A model generated the notes under the pieces. The model was not told the origin of the DNA. It saw only the letters and a list, made by a program, of their open reading frames with translations, and did no database searches. Positions 1-6,008 of a DNA stretch of 11,598 nt are shown piece after piece. Origin of the DNA: an uncultured bacterium. Lineage in GTDB: Bacteria; Patescibacteriota; Microgenomatia; UBA1406; GWC2-37-13. The position numbers and the translations under genes are program-made. The stretch spans positions 1-11,598 of the forward strand of contig CALESU010000115.1 of assembly GCA_937914905.1 (NCBI GenBank), written 5' to 3'. The stretch's first letter is position 1. Every line of letters starts with the position of its first letter.

Positions 1-356
1 TCTCCCAAATGCTGGGAGGTGTGGCAACACTCATGGTTCTTAGCTCTTTAAATCTGTCTCCTGAGTTGATAGTAGGTCAAGGAGGGATGATTGGGTTGGG
101 AGAAGCTATAGGTACGTTCTTCTTTGCTTTTGGCATTGCCTCTGTGGTTTTTGGAAAAACCCCTTCACAACTTTCTGGAGTTGTTGTGGGAGGATCATTA
201 CTGCTAGGAGTTGCTCTTTCTGCTCTCATGGGCGCAAATGGAGTTCTTAATCCGGCAGTAGCTCTAGGAATTGGATCATTTGGATATATGTACATTATCG
301 GTCCCATGATCGGAGCCGTTTTAGGAATGCAAACATATACCTATCTCAAGAAATAA
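1..356 (+). CDS. Aquaporin/MIP-family channel, C-terminal part (5' end outside window)
   Basis: The reading frame is open to the left window edge, so this is the 3' part of a longer gene; the first ATG inside the window (base 9) is probably internal. The visible part fits transmembrane helices 3 to 6 of a major intrinsic protein: a Q-x-L-G-G helix, a G-E-A-I-G-T-F helix, a helix leading into an NPA box (residues 81-83 counted from base 9), and a last helix with the typical YIIGPMIGA pattern. MIP channels pass water or small neutral solutes across the inner membrane. Oddly, the residue after this second NPA is Val, where water and glycerol channels have the selectivity-filter Arg, so the substrate is uncertain. 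The stop codon overlaps the next gene by one base (TAATG), suggesting translational coupling. Family call is good; substrate is unknown. Confidence 0.8.
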   Translation, partial: SQMLGGVATLMVLSSLNLSPELIVGQGGMIGLGEAIGTFFFAFGIASVVFGKTPSQLSGVVVGGSLLLGVALSALMGANGVLNPAVALGIGSFGYMYIIGPMIGAVLGMQTYTYLKK

Positions 357-1081
357 TGATTCTCACTGAGGACGAAGTAATCAAAGAACTCGAGAAAAAA
401 GCCAATCCTGAAAAAGCGATCATCCTTCAACGATTCTTCAAAACAGGAATAGGCGAGTATGGTGAAGGCGATATTTTTTTGGGAATTGTCATGCCAGAGA
501 TTCGTATTATTGCAAAAAAATATCGCGATTTAGATTTCGAAGGAATCCAAAAACTTATTTACCATTCCTATCACGAAGTTCGCATGTGTGGATTTTTAAT
601 ACTGGTATATCAGTATCAATACACAAAGAGTCCGATCGATCATCAAAAGCTCTACGAATTTTATCTCACCCATGCAAAACAGGCCAATAATTGGGATCTC
701 GTTGATGTCACCTGCCGAGATGTCATCGGAAGCTGGCTTTTAGAACAAAATGATCGAAGCGTTCTCGATTCGCTTGCGAGATCTTCAAATCTGTGGGTAC
801 AACGAATCTCGATCATTTCCACATGGGCTTTTATCCGGAAAAGTCAACTCGAGGATACTCTGCGAATCTCGCGGATACTTCTTTCCCATCCTCACGATTT
901 GATCCACAAAGCAGTCGGTTGGATGTTGCGGGAAGTGGGGAAAAAAGATCGTAACACATTATTATCGTTCTTGGATAGATATGGATCTGAAATGTCCCGA
1001 ACAACGTTGAGATATGCTATCGAGCGGCTCTCTCCAGATTTACGAAACTTCTACCTGCGAACGAAACATGAAAAAATCTAG
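356..1081 (+). CDS. DNA alkylation repair protein, AlkD-like HEAT-repeat glycosylase
   Basis: A 241-residue protein of the AlkD/AlkC family (DNA alkylation repair domain), close to the usual length of about 225-240. These enzymes excise positively charged alkylated bases such as N3-methyladenine and N7-methylguanine using a solenoid of HEAT-like helices. The residues that line the AlkD active cleft can be placed: Trp113 and Asp117 in N-N-W-D-L-V-D, Arg150 in W-V-Q-R, and Trp189 in the segment after H-K-A-V-G, which match Bacillus cereus Trp109, Asp113, Arg148 and Trp187 with small offsets. All key residues are present, so it is likely active. Its ATG overlaps the stop of the channel gene upstream, so the two are probably cotranscribed. 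No Shine-Dalgarno motif is obvious, consistent with coupled translation. Confidence 0.9.
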   Translation: MILTEDEVIKELEKKANPEKAIILQRFFKTGIGEYGEGDIFLGIVMPEIRIIAKKYRDLDFEGIQKLIYHSYHEVRMCGFLILVYQYQYTKSPIDHQKLYEFYLTHAKQANNWDLVDVTCRDVIGSWLLEQNDRSVLDSLARSSNLWVQRISIISTWAFIRKSQLEDTLRISRILLSHPHDLIHKAVGWMLREVGKKDRNTLLSFLDRYGSEMSRTTLRYAIERLSPDLRNFYLRTKHEKI

Positions 1082-1104
1082 GTTAAGCATATCGAGCGGT
1101 AAGG

Positions 1105-1110
1105 TATACT
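1105..1110 (+). promoter_or_regulatory. Putative -10 box (TATACT) just upstream of the MliC-META gene
   Basis: TATACT lies 9 bases before the ATG at 1120. If it is a -10 element, transcription would start within a few bases of the start codon and give a leaderless or near-leaderless mRNA. The -35 match is poor (TTAAGC at 1083-1088, spacer 16). Based on sequence similarity only. Confidence 0.4.
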
Positions 1111-1119
1111 ATTTTAATT

Positions 1120-1881
1120 ATGAAAATACAAAAATCCAAACAACAAATAGTACAAAACCCAATAGTCCTCCTGTTAATTTTCCTGATAATAGGCTCACTT
1201 GTGTATATGGCAGTACAATCATTTTTTGGAACATCGACAAAAAATACAATTAATACAAAGCAATACTCCGCAATAGTCGAACTGTCTTGTACCGAAGGGT
1301 ACATCGTCTCAGCTTCCTATAAAGACAAAGATGCTCAAGGAATCGCCCAGCGCCTCACTCTCACTCTCGTAAAAGATGCCAAGTCACAAACTCTTGAAAT
1401 GGGTACTTCGCCTTCTGGAAGTGGAGCCCGATTTGAAACAGGAGATAAACAATATTCTTTTTGGGAACATCAGGGCGAGTTTACTCTTGAGCAGAAAGGA
1501 AAAACGCTTTCCGTTTGTCGCACTATAGAGCCCGATCAAACGCGCCCTTCTCTTATGACGAAAACGTGGAAGTGGGAGAAAACGGAGTATTCAGACGATA
1601 CTCTTGTAAAACCTGCTCAAAAAGGATTTTTCGCTTTGAGTTTCAAGCAGGACGGGAAAGTGACAATCCAAACAGATTGCAATGCGATGTCTTCCACGTA
1701 TCAATTTGAAGGATCGAAACTTACCTTCGGAGAAATTATGTCAACTAGGAAATTCTGTGAAGGATCTCAAGAAAACGAGTTTGCACAAATGATCAATGAA
1801 ATCGCAACTTATTTCTTTACCGAAGAAGGAGTATTGGTCTTTGAATTCAAATATGACTCAGGATCCATGACTTTTAAATAA
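1120..1881 (+). CDS. Membrane-anchored MliC-META two-domain envelope protein
   Basis: The 253-residue protein has an N-terminal hydrophobic helix (about residues 14-34) preceded by Lys residues, which should anchor it with the rest outside the membrane. Residues about 50-135 match the MliC domain (membrane-bound inhibitor of C-type lysozyme): a first Cys at 57, the S-G-S-G-A-R-F motif (99-105), the F-W-E-H-Q-G-E motif (114-120) and a closing Cys at 133. Residues about 148-253 match a META/HslJ domain: T-W-K-W start, D-C-N motif with Cys187, S-T-R-K-F-C with Cys213 and a C-terminal beta strand. MliC proteins block the active site of host lysozyme with a conserved Ser and Lys/Arg; META domains are common in envelope stress proteins of unclear role. 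There is no lipobox, so it is probably a signal-anchor protein. Its end overlaps the convergent minus-strand gene by 8 bases. Confidence 0.82.
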   Translation: MKIQKSKQQIVQNPIVLLLIFLIIGSLVYMAVQSFFGTSTKNTINTKQYSAIVELSCTEGYIVSASYKDKDAQGIAQRLTLTLVKDAKSQTLEMGTSPSGSGARFETGDKQYSFWEHQGEFTLEQKGKTLSVCRTIEPDQTRPSLMTKTWKWEKTEYSDDTLVKPAQKGFFALSFKQDGKVTIQTDCNAMSSTYQFEGSKLTFGEIMSTRKFCEGSQENEFAQMINEIATYFFTEEGVLVFEFKYDSGSMTFK

Positions 1882-2285
1882 TGATATCTGGATACTTTTC
1901 TTTCATGATATGTGCCACAATCATCTCGAGGTCTTTGTGATATTTTGGCTTATCCATGGCAAGTGCAGTCAAAAAAAGCAGTTTTTCCAAAGAGATGATT
2001 TTGATATTCTCCTCCTCAAGCGCTCGTTCTGAAAGATATTCATAATCAAAACGCGTGATAGAAGTCCATAGCTCAAATCCGTGTATTTTGATTCCTAAAT
2101 CACCAAAGAGATCTACCGTATGATTGGGATACAGCTTTTTTCAAATTCTCGTAATCTTCTTTCGAAATAATCAAATCAATATCATCTCCTGATTTTCGAA
2201 TTCCATAGTATTCCTTTGCCCTACCTCCAACTAAGAGTGGTTTATGAAGAAAGTGATAGCCAATTTTTTCAAGCGGGATTTGCAC
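1874..2285 (-). pseudogene. Nucleotidyltransferase-fold protein, frameshifted
   Basis: Read on the minus strand from the GTG at 2285, the first 50 residues contain L-V-G-G-R-A-K-E-Y-Y-G and G-D-D-I-D-L, the GG...DxD pattern of nucleotidyltransferase-fold proteins (AbiEii/MNT-like). The frame then hits TGA near base 2100. Removing one A from the A6 run (plus-strand T6 at 2136-2141) gives L-K-K-L-Y-P-N-H-T-V-D-L-F-G-D and an open frame to TAA at 1874-1876, a coherent 136-residue protein with a third Asp (58) and an S-L-E-K-L-L-F-L motif near the C terminus. The restored length and motif order fit a small single-domain protein, so the gene is either mutated, miscalled in the homopolymer, or rescued by slippage on the A-run. 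The start is the first in-frame start codon after an upstream TGA; no Shine-Dalgarno is visible. Its 3' end overlaps the convergent MliC-META gene. The substrate is unknown. Confidence 0.75.
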
Positions 2286-2351
2286 AAGAATATTGTATCA
2301 TTGAAGCTGGGTTCCTATCGAAATTTACGTTTTTCATACAAAAATATCATT

Positions 2352-3008
2352 ATGAAGCGAAAATCGTACGATTATACATCTGAGGTTGCGTTTTTTTCAT
2401 CCCCGAGAACCAATATCGGCGAACTCATATATCATCTCGAGGGAATGGACAGTGTTGCGGATCTTGGATGCGGGAGAATCTCACAACTCCGCTTTTTACC
2501 AAGGAATGTATATACCTATGGAGTTGACGCGTTTAAAAAAGATATCCAATGTGCGCAAAAACTTAAAACTCATAACGAGTTCATTATGGATGACGTCATG
2601 CATATAGATTCTCACTTCGGGAAAAAGTCCATCGATGCGTGTGTGGCGTATGATTTGATAGAACACCTCACAAAGAAAGATGGTTTGAGGTTGCTCAAAA
2701 AAGTAGAATCCATATCTCGGAAGAAGGTAATAATCGTTACACCTCGGGGTTTTTTGCCCCAACTTTCTGAAGAAGACGGAGACCTTCAAGAACATCTTTC
2801 AGGATGGGATATCGATGAGATGAAGCGGTTGGGGTACACCGTCTATGGCTTGGATGGTTTGTCATGGTTGCGAGGTGAACGCCATCGACTGAAATATCGA
2901 CCTACGGCATTGTGGGCTGGTATATCGTGGATATCTCAACGCCTGTTTTGCAAGCACAATCCCCATTTCGCAGCAACTATTCTGTGTGTGAAAAACCTGG
3001 AGAGTTGA
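2352..3008 (+). CDS. Class I SAM-dependent methyltransferase
   Basis: A 218-residue protein (from ATG 2352) with a Rossmann-fold methyltransferase core: motif I V-A-D-L-G-C-G (about residues 35-41), an acidic end to strand 2 in Y-G-V-D, the D-x-C-V-A-Y-D-L-I-E-H-L segment typical of ubiE/UbiG-like enzymes, and a post-motif V-I-I-V-T-P-R. It should bind S-adenosylmethionine; the acceptor cannot be inferred. The E-H-L and T-P-R features resemble methyltransferases acting on small molecules or cell-surface sugars/lipids, but that is weak. An in-frame ATG at 2244 would add 36 residues, but it would overlap the divergent nucleotidyltransferase gene by 42 bases; the 2352 start leaves a 66-base gap. 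No Shine-Dalgarno decides between them. The pncB remnant begins 29 bases downstream. Confidence 0.82.
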   Translation: MKRKSYDYTSEVAFFSSPRTNIGELIYHLEGMDSVADLGCGRISQLRFLPRNVYTYGVDAFKKDIQCAQKLKTHNEFIMDDVMHIDSHFGKKSIDACVAYDLIEHLTKKDGLRLLKKVESISRKKVIIVTPRGFLPQLSEEDGDLQEHLSGWDIDEMKRLGYTVYGLDGLSWLRGERHRLKYRPTALWAGISWISQRLFCKHNPHFAATILCVKNLES

Positions 3009-3037
3009 GCTTGACATTGCAAAAGTACTTTTTACTC

Positions 3038-4162
3038 ATGGTGTTGTTTCAAACATATAGACCCTACACGGACATATATTTTCTTCGTTCACTCGAGATA
3101 TTACAAAAGTTAAACCTCAACCCCTTTGTTCGGGCTCAAGTATTTTTAAGGAACGGTCCAGGTGTTATCGATGGCATTGATGAAGCTGTGGCGTTTATCA
3201 GTAAAAACTCATCGCTCATCATGAATGGTGGCACTATTCATTCACTTAAAGACGGAAGTAATTATGTATCGGAAGAGACGATTTTGTTAATTGAAGGAAG
3301 AGCACAAGACGTGATTTTTCTTTAAACAATACTGCTTGGTATTATAAGCTTTCGAACGACTCGAAAGAATGACCGACATGGCATTGACTTGTCAGATATT
3401 ACCAAACGTACTAAACAGATTGTTTCTTTGGTGGGCGATAGACCTGTTTATTATTTTGGCGCAAGGCATTGGCATTATGAGGAAGATGAGGCAATAGCAA
3501 AAGCAACGTTTTTGGGGGGTGCAACGAGCGCTTCAACAGAAAAGGGAGCGCATGCAATGGGAAAAGAACCTGTTGGATCAATTCCTCACTCACTGGAAAA
3601 TATAGTTGCATGGAAGTATGGTGCGGAGCATGCAGTCGTCGAAACAATCAAAGCATTTGACCGCATTATGAATCCAGAAATTCCTCGGATTGCCCTTGTT
3701 GACTATAGAAACCGGGAAGTTGACGATTCGCTATCGGTTGCAAAAGTCCTCGGAAAGAAGCTCTATGGTATTCGGGTTGACACAAGCGGGGAGTGCCTCA
3801 TGCAAGGCGCGGAAGAATCGGGACCCGAATCCGGACACTATTGGTATGGTAATGGAGTAACCATTTCAGGGGTTTTCCATCTTCGAAAAACACTAAATAG
3901 CAATGGTTATTCGGACGTAAGGATAATGCTTTCAAGCGGGTTTGGGAATCCAGACAAAGTAAAAGCATTTGTTGAAGCTGAAACGAAACTGGGATTAAGA
4001 TTGTTTGACGGTTTAGGAGTAGGAAATTTGTACAATTCACGTATTGCAACGATGGATATTGTAGGGGTGGGAGATTCTCTCAACGCACTTGTTCCCATTG
4101 CAAAGACAGGAAGAGCTTATCACAAAAATCTAAAACTTCTTCCCCTTGTCAAGAAATTGTGA
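3038..4162 (+). pseudogene. pncB: Nicotinate phosphoribosyltransferase interrupted by an in-frame TAA
   Basis: Nicotinate phosphoribosyltransferase (NAPRTase) makes nicotinate mononucleotide from nicotinate and PRPP in NAD salvage. From ATG 3038 the frame encodes the N-terminal region with T-D-I-Y-F-L-R-S-L-E-I-L and an N-P-x-V-R-A-Q-V-F segment, then TAA at 3323-3325 (codon 96). The same frame continues without interruption through T-I-L-L-G-I-I-S to the catalytic core: Y-F-G-A-R-H, G-S-I-P-H-S-L, I-A-L-V-D-Y-R-N, G-I-R-V-D-T, and a D-G-L-G-V-G-N phosphate-binding turn. Without the stop the product would be 374 residues, normal for archaeal-type NAPRTases. Many relatives have Glu in the L-E-T position before L-G, so GAA to TAA is the simplest explanation. 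A TTG at 3389 (codon 118) could reinitiate a 257-residue core fragment that lacks the N-terminal domain. Family assignment is strong; function is doubtful as read. Confidence 0.85.
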
Positions 4163-4171
4163 TATGGTACC

Positions 4172-4438
4172 ATGAAACGTATGAATACATATTTTTCACC
4201 TAACATCGGAGTTGCTGACAAGATCATTCGTATTATCGTTGCCATTATCGCGCTCGTTATTGCGGTTCAATCCACGGGGAATCTCAAACTTGTTGCGGGA
4301 ATAGTTAGCGCTGTAATGATGGTTACCGCGATTACAGGCTTTTGCGGGCTCTATAAACTCATGGGTATTCAAACATGTCCTCGAAAGCATACACCACATC
4401 ATGAAGAGCCACAGATACATGAGCACCAAACTCTATGA
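4172..4438 (+). CDS. DUF2892-type small membrane protein with His-rich tail
   Basis: The 88-residue protein has two predicted helices (about 17-34 and 39-57) and the hallmark of the DUF2892 (YgaP-like inner-membrane) family: N-x-G-V-A-D-K-I-I-R at the start, a T-A-I-T-G-F-C-G-L-Y-K-L segment after helix 2, and a short C-P tail. In family members this domain is often fused to a rhodanese; here it stands alone. Two Cys (58 and 69) and five His in the last 16 residues could bind metal, but that is inference. A second in-frame ATG at 4181 is possible. It starts 9 bases after the pncB stop and its stop overlaps the next gene's ATG (ATGA), so it is probably cotranscribed with it. Confidence 0.82.
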   Translation: MKRMNTYFSPNIGVADKIIRIIVAIIALVIAVQSTGNLKLVAGIVSAVMMVTAITGFCGLYKLMGIQTCPRKHTPHHEEPQIHEHQTL

Positions 4439-4710
4439 GTGATATATCGTCTCTCGAAGAACGAGTCGCACAAATAGAAAATCGCAATAGAGAAGTCGAA
4501 TCACGCAAAGCTTGGGAGACTTCATGGACGAGAAGAATTGTCCTCATTGGTCTCACTTACACTACTTTAGGAGTATATTTTCAATTTGTTCTCCAAACAG
4601 ATCCCTGGTTAAACGCTATTGTTCCAACTCTTGGTTTTTGGCTCTCAACTCTTTCGCTCCCATTTATTCAGAAACTTTGGATAAAGTGGGTGTATAAAAA
4701 AGGAAAATGA
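4435..4710 (+). CDS. Small coiled-coil two-helix membrane protein, unknown function
   Basis: A 91-residue protein of no recognised function. Residues about 5-30 form a charged heptad-like stretch (L-E-E-R-V-A-Q-I-E-N-R) expected to be coiled coil, followed by the segment W-E-T-S-W-T-R-R, then two hydrophobic helices (about 34-53 and 62-77) separated by a short loop containing P-W-L-N-A-I-V-P-T, and a basic C-terminus. The hairpin topology would place both ends in the cytoplasm. Similar architectures recur among small CPR hypothetical proteins, from memory only. It overlaps the preceding DUF2892 gene by 4 bases (ATGA), an operon sign suggesting a shared membrane role. The start is fixed by that overlap. 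Confidence 0.75.
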   Translation: MSDISSLEERVAQIENRNREVESRKAWETSWTRRIVLIGLTYTTLGVYFQFVLQTDPWLNAIVPTLGFWLSTLSLPFIQKLWIKWVYKKGK

Positions 4711-4716
4711 TATACT
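4711..4716 (+). promoter_or_regulatory. Putative -10 box (TATACT) upstream of the VOC-fold gene
   Basis: TATACT begins right after the stop of the preceding gene and ends 8 bases before the ATG at 4725, which would again give a leaderless mRNA. I see no convincing -35 element. It repeats the arrangement seen before the MliC-META gene. Confidence 0.35.
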
Positions 4717-4724
4717 CATAACAT

Positions 4725-5096
4725 ATGATTCATAGAATTTCTGCCGTTCTTATTTGGTCTGAAAACTACCAAGAACTCGCCGATTGGTATCAAGAGAAGC
4801 TAGATCTGAAAATCCAATCTACTGAACATCATCCAAAAGATACGGGAATCAACTTCCAACTTGGCGATACTATTCTTTGGATTGGAAAACACTCAAAAGT
4901 GAAGGGAAAAAATCAAGACCAATGCCGCATCATGTTTAATCTCTCGGTCGATTCGGTGCAAGAAACCTACGAATTGCTCCAAAGTCGCGGTGTTGAGTTC
5001 ATTGCTCCACCGTTTAAGGCATTTACATTCGACAAATACTTTGCCACGTTTTATGATTTAGATCAGAATATCGTGCAATTGATCGGAGACAAATAG
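4725..5096 (+). CDS. VOC superfamily (glyoxalase/dioxygenase-fold) protein
   Basis: The 123-residue single-domain protein has the paired beta-alpha-beta-beta-beta units of the vicinal oxygen chelate fold: an opening strand H-R-I-S-A-V-L-I-W, helix Y-Q-E-L-A-D-W-Y-Q-E-K-L-D-L-K, later S-V-D-S-V-Q-E-T-Y-E-L-L-Q-S-R-G-V and a closing F-Y-D-L-D-Q-N-I-V-Q-L-I. The closing motif normally reads D-P-x-G-N-x-x-E-L, where the Glu is a metal ligand; here it is Gln118, and the other ligand positions are not clearly conserved. The protein may therefore bind a small molecule without glyoxalase I metal chemistry, or use a different ligand set. No function can be named. It is followed by a 121-base gap before the RRM gene. 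Confidence 0.8.
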   Translation: MIHRISAVLIWSENYQELADWYQEKLDLKIQSTEHHPKDTGINFQLGDTILWIGKHSKVKGKNQDQCRIMFNLSVDSVQETYELLQSRGVEFIAPPFKAFTFDKYFATFYDLDQNIVQLIGDK

Positions 5097-5197
5097 CTTG
5101 GAGTATTATTGCGATTTGTTAAACTAATTCTATTCATATTATTGAAATCTGCGACTAAAAGTACTCGTGTGAACCCATATTGAAGATTCGAACTATG

Positions 5198-5209
5198 AAA
5201 GGTGGTGAG
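5198..5209 (+). promoter_or_regulatory. Purine-rich Shine-Dalgarno-like site before the RRM gene
   Basis: AAAGGTGGTGAG lies 8 bases before the ATG at 5218 and resembles the AAGGAGGT consensus with one mismatch. Clear ribosome-binding sites are rare in this window, so this one supports the start and suggests strong translation. The 121-base gap upstream has only weak -35/-10 candidates (TTGTTA 5116-5121, TATTAT 5137-5142, spacer 15). Confidence 0.55.
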
Positions 5210-5217
5210 TAACGTAC

Positions 5218-5508
5218 ATGGATCAACAGAATAAAATATTTGTCGGCAATCTTCCCTGGTCAATAAAAAACGATCAACTTCGTGAGCTTTTTTCATCTTT
5301 TGGAGAAATTACTGAAGCTATCGTTATTGAAGAGCGAAGAACCGGCAGATCGAAAGGATTTGGATTTGTGACATTTGCAACTGCGGAGTCAGCACAAGCT
5401 GCGGTCCAAGAAATGCACGAAAAAGAAGTTGAAGGAAGAAAGATCGTGGCAAGTATTGCACGCCCTCGGGAGGAACGTCCGCAAGGAGAGTACCGTCGCG
5501 ACAATTGA
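5218..5508 (+). CDS. Single-RRM RNA-binding protein
   Basis: A 96-residue protein that is almost all one RNA recognition motif. RNP2 is I-F-V-G-N-L (residues 7-12) and RNP1 is K-G-F-G-F-V-T-F (46-53), with aromatic residues in the places that stack on RNA bases. The fold beta-alpha-beta-beta-alpha-beta is complete (to about residue 82), and a short basic and acidic tail P-R-E-E-R-P-Q-G-E-Y-R-R follows. Bacterial single-RRM proteins, best known from cyanobacteria (Rbp) and common in small-genome bacteria, are thought to act in cold or stress RNA handling. The gene has its own Shine-Dalgarno-like site and is closed by a strong hairpin terminator, so it is probably a monocistronic, well-expressed unit. 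Confidence 0.92.
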   Translation: MDQQNKIFVGNLPWSIKNDQLRELFSSFGEITEAIVIEERRTGRSKGFGFVTFATAESAQAAVQEMHEKEVEGRKIVASIARPREERPQGEYRRDN

Positions 5509-5520
5509 TAGTCATTCTTA

Positions 5521-5568
5521 AAACCCTCTCAAAAGTTGACAAATCTCAACATGAGAGGGTTTTTCTTT
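5521..5568 (+). terminator. Rho-independent terminator after the RRM gene
   Basis: AAACCCTCTCA (5521-5531) pairs with TGAGAGGGTTT (5552-5562), an inner arm GTTGA (5535-5539) pairs with TCAAC (5546-5550), and a T-rich tract follows at 5560-5568. The stem is long and GC-capped, so termination should be efficient. Confidence 0.85.
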
Positions 5569-5584
5569 GTCGCTATTTGAGATG

Positions 5585-5590
5585 TATAAT
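5585..5590 (+). promoter_or_regulatory. -10 box (TATAAT) upstream of the four-cysteine protein
   Basis: A perfect TATAAT lies 14 bases before the ATG at 5605, implying a very short leader of about 8 bases. The -35 region is not recognisable at the usual spacing. Confidence 0.45.
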
Positions 5591-5604
5591 GAGTACATCT
5601 ATTT

Positions 5605-6003
5605 ATGACTAAAAAGTTAAAACTCACAATTGGAGTACTGATCCTTGCGGTAATCGTTCTCAATTTATCGCTTTGGATCTATAGTGCAGATAGGCCAAAA
5701 ACAAAACCTGATGAATCATCTTCACGATCAATCCAAGTGGAGAAGAAGATAATTACGATCGATACCAAAACCTGTACTCCTGATCTTCGAAGAGTAGAGA
5801 GTCCAAGAAGCGCTTGGATCATCGAAGTAGCCGGTAAGGACTTTGATTTTTGTCTCATCAATTATGGTGTAGCAACTCATGATAGGAATCTCAATCAAAA
5901 ACTCTCCACAAGATGTGAACTTCCTGCAGAACGAGAAACGGTTTCATTTGAAATCCAGCCACGTGGCGTAGTGTTTGACTCAATCAAGCAGTACTGCAAG
6001 TAA
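5605..6003 (+). CDS. Membrane-anchored four-cysteine protein, unknown family
   Basis: A 132-residue protein that I do not recognise. It has a basic N-terminus (M-T-K-K-L-K) and one hydrophobic helix (about 7-26), typical of a signal anchor, followed by a polar linker with K-T-K-P-D-E-S-S-S-R (about 30-41) and a globular part from about residue 47. That part holds four Cys (57, 83, 104, 131), spaced in a way that suggests two disulfides on the outside of the membrane. There is no lipobox, so a signal-anchor topology is likelier than a lipoprotein. It is preceded by a terminator and its own -10 box, and faces the minus-strand Lon-type gene tail to tail, 5 bases apart. No function can be assigned. 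Confidence 0.7.
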   Translation: MTKKLKLTIGVLILAVIVLNLSLWIYSADRPKTKPDESSSRSIQVEKKIITIDTKTCTPDLRRVESPRSAWIIEVAGKDFDFCLINYGVATHDRNLNQKLSTRCELPAERETVSFEIQPRGVVFDSIKQYCK

Positions 6004-6008
6004 GAGAC

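Noticed and set aside
2746..2762. GGGGTTTTTTGCCCC hairpin-like sequence
   Set aside because: It lies inside the methyltransferase coding region and has no following T-tract; the run is explained by coding sequence.
2912..3037. N-terminal extension of the NAPRTase overlapping the methyltransferase
   Set aside because: That stretch is in another frame of the methyltransferase coding sequence and lacks family similarity; the ATG at 3038 fits the known N-terminus.
3389..4162. A separate protein starting at TTG 3389
   Set aside because: It is the C-terminal part of the same NAPRTase frame; the 63 bases between TAA 3325 and 3389 are in frame and carry conserved family residues, so treating it as a natural standalone gene is not the simplest reading.
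5195..5212. Five-codon mini-ORF (ATG AAA GGT GGT GAG TAA) before the RRM gene
   Set aside because: It coincides with the Shine-Dalgarno-like site; a leader peptide cannot be distinguished from chance.
5536..5590. TTGACA in the RRM terminator paired with TATAAT at 5585 as a promoter
   Set aside because: The spacing of 43 bases is far from 16-18, and the TTGACA is part of the inner stem of the hairpin.
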